Source of the DNA: JAVJRN01 sp040218415
Lineage (GTDB): Bacteria > Bacteroidota > Bacteroidia > Cytophagales > Cyclobacteriaceae
DNA length: 64,000 nucleotides
Direction of reading: 5' to 3'
NCBI GenBank assembly: GCA_040218415.1
Contig: JAVJRN010000057.1
Span: forward strand, 1-64,000
Position numbers and translations under genes: made by a program. The notes under the pieces were generated by a model. The model was not told the DNA's origin. It did no database searches and worked only from the letters and a program-made list of their open reading frames with translations. This document shows positions 60,087 to 64,000 of the stretch, piece by piece; the first letter of the stretch is position 1; each line of letters starts with the position of its first letter.

Positions 60087-61580
60087 ATGAAATTATTCGG
60101 ACTCAAATTATCGGTGTTATGTTGTGTAATTATTTTTTATAGCTGTAACTCAAGTATGGAAAATCTAAATCTAGTAGTTATAGAAACTTCTGCCAACGGC
60201 AATAAAATGAAAACTATTTCTGAGTTTTCACTTGGAACTGAGCCTATTGAGGTGAAGATTTTACTCGAGCAGAAGTATCAGGAGATCACCGGTTTTGGTG
60301 GCTCATTTACGGAAGCATCTGCCTCTCTTTTAAATCGACTAAGTCCTGAGAATAAGGATAAAATACTAGAGGCCTATTTTGGTGATACTGGTGCTAAATA
60401 TTCTCTGACTCGGACTCATATGAATTCTTGCGATTTTTCTCTGTCCAATTACTCCTATGCTCCTGTTGAAGGGGATGTGGATCTAACACATTTTTCGATT
60501 GATGAGGACAGAGATGACCTCATCCCTATGATTAAAGGTGCGATGGAAAAATCTAGCGAGGGTTTTAAAATACTGAGTTCTCCATGGACTGCCCCACCTT
60601 GGATGAAGGACAACAATGACTGGCGAGGTGGAAAGCTCTTACCCAAATATCATGCTACATGGGCTCTCTTCTTTTCGAAATACTTGGATGCCTATAAAGC
60701 GGAAGGAATTGATATTTGGGGATTCACCGTGGAAAACGAGCCGCTTGGTAATGACAAGAACTGGGAAAGTATGCATTTTAGCCCTAAGGAAATGACTGAC
60801 TTTGTGGTTGATCATCTCGGGCCAAAGCTTGAACAAGAGGGTCAGGATGTGGTAGTTCTAGGTTATGATCAAAACCGAGGTGAAGAATTGAAACACTGGG
60901 TTGATGAAATGTATAGAGACAGTTTAGCGCGTAAATATTTCGGTGGTACAGCTGTGCACTGGTATGCAAGTACCTATGATGTATTTCCAGAATCTCTACA
61001 ATATGCCCATAATGCCGCTCCTGACCAGCATCTCATTCAGTCTGAAGGTTGTGTCGATGCTGAAGTTCCAAAATGGAAAGACGACAAATGGTACTGGTCT
61101 AAGGAAGCCACTGATTGGGGTTGGGATTGGGCACCAGAAGACCAAAAATATCTCCACCCAAAGTATGCTCCTGTGAATAGATATGCCAGAGATATGATAG
61201 GTTGCATGAATAACTGGGTGGATGGCTGGATTGATTGGAATATGGTGCTTGATAGACAAGGCGGCCCTAATTGGTTTAAAAACTGGTGTGTCGCTCCTGT
61301 CATCGTTGATCCTGAGGCTGATGAAGTTTACTTCACCCCATTATACTATACCATGAGCCATTTCAGTAAGTACATAAGACCTGGAGCTCAAAGAATCGGA
61401 TTTGAATTATCAGATGATAAGTTACAGGTTACTGCCGCACAAAATAAGGACGGCTCCATCGTTTTAGTAGTATTTAATGAAGAAAATGAAACGCGGACGG
61501 TACGGATTAATTTGCAAGGAAAAACCAAAGACATTAGCATCAATGGTCAAGCAATACAAACGGTAACCGTGCAACCATAA
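60087..61580 (+). CDS. GH30 beta-1,6-glucanase-like lipoprotein
   Basis: The 497-residue protein has a lipobox FYSCNSS (Cys about 20). The GH30 start is ITGFGGSFTEASA. The acid/base is E217 in TVENEPL and the nucleophile E319 in IQSEGCVD. The C-terminal beta-sandwich (about 420-497) has LVVFNEENE. In laminarin loci GH30 (subfamilies 1 and 3) typically removes beta-1,6-linked side glucose or cuts beta-1,6 chains. It probably debranches laminarin before phosphorolysis. Confidence 0.92.
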   Translation: MKLFGLKLSVLCCVIIFYSCNSSMENLNLVVIETSANGNKMKTISEFSLGTEPIEVKILLEQKYQEITGFGGSFTEASASLLNRLSPENKDKILEAYFGDTGAKYSLTRTHMNSCDFSLSNYSYAPVEGDVDLTHFSIDEDRDDLIPMIKGAMEKSSEGFKILSSPWTAPPWMKDNNDWRGGKLLPKYHATWALFFSKYLDAYKAEGIDIWGFTVENEPLGNDKNWESMHFSPKEMTDFVVDHLGPKLEQEGQDVVVLGYDQNRGEELKHWVDEMYRDSLARKYFGGTAVHWYASTYDVFPESLQYAHNAAPDQHLIQSEGCVDAEVPKWKDDKWYWSKEATDWGWDWAPEDQKYLHPKYAPVNRYARDMIGCMNNWVDGWIDWNMVLDRQGGPNWFKNWCVAPVIVDPEADEVYFTPLYYTMSHFSKYIRPGAQRIGFELSDDKLQVTAAQNKDGSIVLVVFNEENETRTVRINLQGKTKDISINGQAIQTVTVQP

Positions 61581-61619
61581 ACACCCTAAAATTATCAAAA
61601 GAATTAACCTAAAAATAAA

Positions 61620-63128
61620 ATGACAAAAATCACAACTCCAGCAAAGGATAGAGTGCCTGTTGGGCAGAAAATGGCTTTTGGAGCCGGGCATTTAGTACTA
61701 AACCTTTTACCAGGTTCACTAGGTGTATTTATGTTTTTTTTACTCACGGCTTTCGGTATGGATCCCTTTTTAGCCGGACTTCTTGGAGGATTACCTAGAA
61801 TATTTGATGCGCTGACAGATCCTATCATGGGGTTCATTTCTGACAACACGAAATCGAAGTGGGGAAGACGAAGGCCTTATATTTTTGTGGGAGCCATTCT
61901 TAGTGGATTACTATTTGCACTCCTTTGGCAACTCAATCCTGAAAATTCAGCAAACTACAACTTCTGGTATTTCCTAATTATGTCAATGGTATTCCTAATA
62001 GGTAATACCATGTTCGCAACTCCACTTGTTGGACTTGGCTATGAGATGACCTCAGATTATAATGAAAGAACAAGACTTATGGCCTTTTCTCAGACTATAG
62101 GTCAGATCGCATGGATGATTGTTCCATGGTTTTGGGTAATTATTAGTGATGATACTATGCTGCCAATCTCTGCCGAGCAGGTTCGTGCGATAGCGGATTT
62201 GGGACTTACAGAGGTCGAAAGCACTAAAATGACACTTGAGGCAGTTCAAGCAAATGGAGTGCGTAAACTATCGATTATTGTTGGTGCTGCGTGTCTTGTA
62301 TTAGGAGTATTACCAGCATTTTTCTGTAAAGGAATAGATGCAGGACACATGGAAAATAGAAAAGAGATTTCTTTCGGTTCATTAGGAAGAAATATGAAAG
62401 AGCTTTTCCAAGGTATTGCTCAAGTTTCTAAAAACAAGCCTTTTGTAAAGTTATGTGGAGCTACATTTTTAGTTTTTAATGGATTCCAAATGGTGGCGGC
62501 TTTTAGTGTTTATATCATCGTCTTCTATATGTACAATGGTAGTTACGAAGCGGCTGGAACTTTACCTGCTTGGTTTTCTACAGTTACGGCTCTGGTTACC
62601 GCTTTTGGAGTAATTCCAATCGTAAGCTGGATGGCCAATAACTTTGGCAAAAGAAGAGCTTTCATTTATTCTACAGCGATATCTATCGTAGGATATGTTC
62701 TTAAGTGGTGGGCTTTTGATCCGGAAAATATTTGGTTGCTATTTATGCCAATTCCATTCATGGCTTTTGGATTAGGTGGATTGTTTACTTTAATGATGAG
62801 TATGACCGCCGATGTTTGTGACTTGGACGAACTAAAAAATGGAATGCCTCGTAAAGAAGGAACATTTGGTGCCATTTATTGGTGGATGGTAAAATTAGGA
62901 CAGGCATTAGCATTAGTATTAGGCGGAGCTGTATTGAAATTCGTTGGGTTTGATGGTGGTGCTGTGCAGCAGACTGCCGAAACAATGACCAGTTTACGTT
63001 TAGCAGATGTTTTTATACCAGCTTCTACCGCCGGACTAGCCATTCTCATTATGTGGACTTACAGTCTAGGTGAAGACAGAGCTCGAGAGATTAAGAAAGA
63101 GTTAATCAAACGTAGAGGAGAATTATAA
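61620..63128 (+). CDS. GPH-family sugar:cation symporter
   Basis: The 502-residue membrane protein has about twelve helices and the GPH signature DPIMGFISDNTKSKWGRRRP after helix 2. DVCDLDELKNGMPRKEG is the late conserved loop of the family. It should carry glucosides or short oligosaccharides with sodium or protons. Two different inner-membrane carriers in one locus suggest separate handling of glucose and oligosaccharides (inference). It lies 39 bp after the GH30 gene. Confidence 0.9.
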   Translation: MTKITTPAKDRVPVGQKMAFGAGHLVLNLLPGSLGVFMFFLLTAFGMDPFLAGLLGGLPRIFDALTDPIMGFISDNTKSKWGRRRPYIFVGAILSGLLFALLWQLNPENSANYNFWYFLIMSMVFLIGNTMFATPLVGLGYEMTSDYNERTRLMAFSQTIGQIAWMIVPWFWVIISDDTMLPISAEQVRAIADLGLTEVESTKMTLEAVQANGVRKLSIIVGAACLVLGVLPAFFCKGIDAGHMENRKEISFGSLGRNMKELFQGIAQVSKNKPFVKLCGATFLVFNGFQMVAAFSVYIIVFYMYNGSYEAAGTLPAWFSTVTALVTAFGVIPIVSWMANNFGKRRAFIYSTAISIVGYVLKWWAFDPENIWLLFMPIPFMAFGLGGLFTLMMSMTADVCDLDELKNGMPRKEGTFGAIYWWMVKLGQALALVLGGAVLKFVGFDGGAVQQTAETMTSLRLADVFIPASTAGLAILIMWTYSLGEDRAREIKKELIKRRGEL

Positions 63129-63157
63129 TAATAACCACACAATAAACTTAATTTATA

Positions 63158-64000
63158 ATGTCATCATTTAGAGAAGGGAGATATCTATCCCTCGCATCCT
63201 TAGACTTAGCAGATAAGTCATTAGAAGAGCTTAAGGCACTCTTGAAACAATATTTGGAAAACGGAACCCACGGTTTTTGCTCAAGTCCTTACTTGGAAGG
63301 TCAAAAACCCGGAGACCAACTTTCGGAAGGTCAAATCAGACAGAGACTGGAAGTGCTTAAACCATACACAAAGTGGATTCGATCATTTTCAACAACTGAC
63401 GGTAACGAATTGATTCCTAAAATAGCGCACGAAATGGGTATAAAAACCATGGTCGGCGCTTGGTTAGGAGACGATCCTGAAATCAATAAAAAAGAAATCG
63501 CAAATCTGATTGATTTAGCAAACGCAGGATTTGTAGATATTGCCGCCGTAGGTAATGAGGTGATGTACCGTGGAGACCTTACAGAAGAGGAATTACTTAA
63601 GTTTCTTTATGAGGTAAAAGAAAAGGTCAAAACAGATGTTCCAATAGGATATGTTGATGCATACTATGAGTTTGCCAAGCGACCTGCCATTACAGATGCC
63701 TGCGACATTATACTAGCCAATTGTTATCCATACTGGGAAGGTTGTCCGCAAGAACATTCTTTACTGTACATGAAGGAGATGTTCCGAAAGGCAGAACAGG
63801 CGGGTAATGGAAAGCGTGTTATCATCACCGAAACCGGATGGCCAAGTCAAGGAACTAGCTTAGGAGGGTCAGTACCCTCAATAGAAAATGCCATCAAATA
63901 TTTTATCAATGCACAACATTGGTCAAAAGAAGATGGAATTGAGATGTTCTATTTCTCTTCTTTCGATGAGTCTTGGAAAGTTGGAGACGAAGGAGATGTT
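63158..64000 (+). CDS. Cytoplasmic GH17-like glucosidase or transglycosylase, cut by window end
   Basis: The ATG at 63158 opens a frame that runs off the window (281 codons visible). It begins directly with MSSFREGRYLSLASLDLADK and has no signal peptide. The acid/base is E134 (AAVGNEVMY) and the nucleophile E225 (IITETGWPS), both GH17. MFYFSSFDESWK near the end is the typical last strand, so only about 10-60 residues should be missing. A cytoplasmic GH17 beside a beta-1,3-glucan phosphorylase could trim or rearrange imported oligosaccharides. Confidence 0.85.
   Translation, partial: MSSFREGRYLSLASLDLADKSLEELKALLKQYLENGTHGFCSSPYLEGQKPGDQLSEGQIRQRLEVLKPYTKWIRSFSTTDGNELIPKIAHEMGIKTMVGAWLGDDPEINKKEIANLIDLANAGFVDIAAVGNEVMYRGDLTEEELLKFLYEVKEKVKTDVPIGYVDAYYEFAKRPAITDACDIILANCYPYWEGCPQEHSLLYMKEMFRKAEQAGNGKRVIITETGWPSQGTSLGGSVPSIENAIKYFINAQHWSKEDGIEMFYFSSFDESWKVGDEGDV

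Overview
The window reads as chromosome of a marine member of the Bacteroidota, most likely order Cytophagales (inference). The support is: type IX secretion (T9SS) C-terminal sorting tails, Bacteroidota lipoprotein signals, -33/-7 promoters of the TTG-N19-TAnnTTTG kind, a Y_Y_Y/LuxR one-protein regulator, CotH/LTD secreted proteins, an M61 peptidase, and a beta-glucan (laminarin-type) utilisation locus. No rRNA, tRNA or CRISPR array was seen.

Region 1-5.5 kb is a graveyard of mobile DNA. Three group II introns lie on the minus strand: A, only its 5' end in the window; B, nearly complete at 1487-3443; C, a 3' remnant at 4502-5143. They sit around two AT-rich cargo-like genes, a TPR/zinc-protease-like lipoprotein and an M50-type membrane protease cut by intron C. 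Next comes a REP-associated (Y1) transposase relic flanked by CGCGTT/AACGCG hairpins. The reverse transcriptase of intron B is broken only by tiny GC-rich insertions: four copies of one 16-nt unit and two 14-nt units. Removing them restores one uninterrupted frame of 423 codons plus stop. Intron C carries similar insertions, one of them inside catalytic domain V. This micro-insertion system is the most unusual thing in the window.

Region 5.9-16.4 kb holds two adjacent CotH/lamin-tail secreted proteins, a truncated esterase-like gene and a two-gene histidine kinase/response regulator pair. Region 16.8-20.7 kb is a minus-strand operon (SDR oxidoreductase, membrane protein, two tandem SnoaL-like lipoproteins) with a divergent HxlR regulator. 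Region 20.9-22.9 kb is arsR-arsM-arsC without an efflux gene. Region 23-30 kb has an unknown protein, a 57-residue PID-CTERM-like microprotein and an 1858-residue multidomain T9SS protein.

Region 30.4-41 kb is mostly ordinary: a GAF/HisKA_2 kinase, a deoxynucleoside kinase, an outer-membrane POTRA/barrel protein, a PepSY-like secreted protein, a Rieske protein, a CHRD lipoprotein, metG and an M61 peptidase. A 101-bp triple-hairpin element occurs twice in inverted orientation, at 18.2 and 36.2 kb.

Region 41-64 kb is the beta-glucan locus. A periplasm-sensing LuxR-type regulator is divergent from a surface unit: a glycosidase fused to an outer-membrane beta-barrel, a glycan-binding lipoprotein, a GH16 endoglucanase lipoprotein and a PKD/CBM lipoprotein. 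After a strong terminator comes an uptake and catabolism unit: MFS sugar porter, GH149-like beta-1,3-glucan phosphorylase, GH3, GH17-like, GH30, GPH-type symporter and a cytoplasmic GH17 cut by the window edge. No SusC/SusD pair is present in the visible part. Inferred scheme: laminarin is cut at the surface by GH16, debranched by GH30, trimmed in the periplasm by GH3/GH17, carried in by the two MFS-type transporters and phosphorolysed in the cytoplasm to glucose-1-phosphate.
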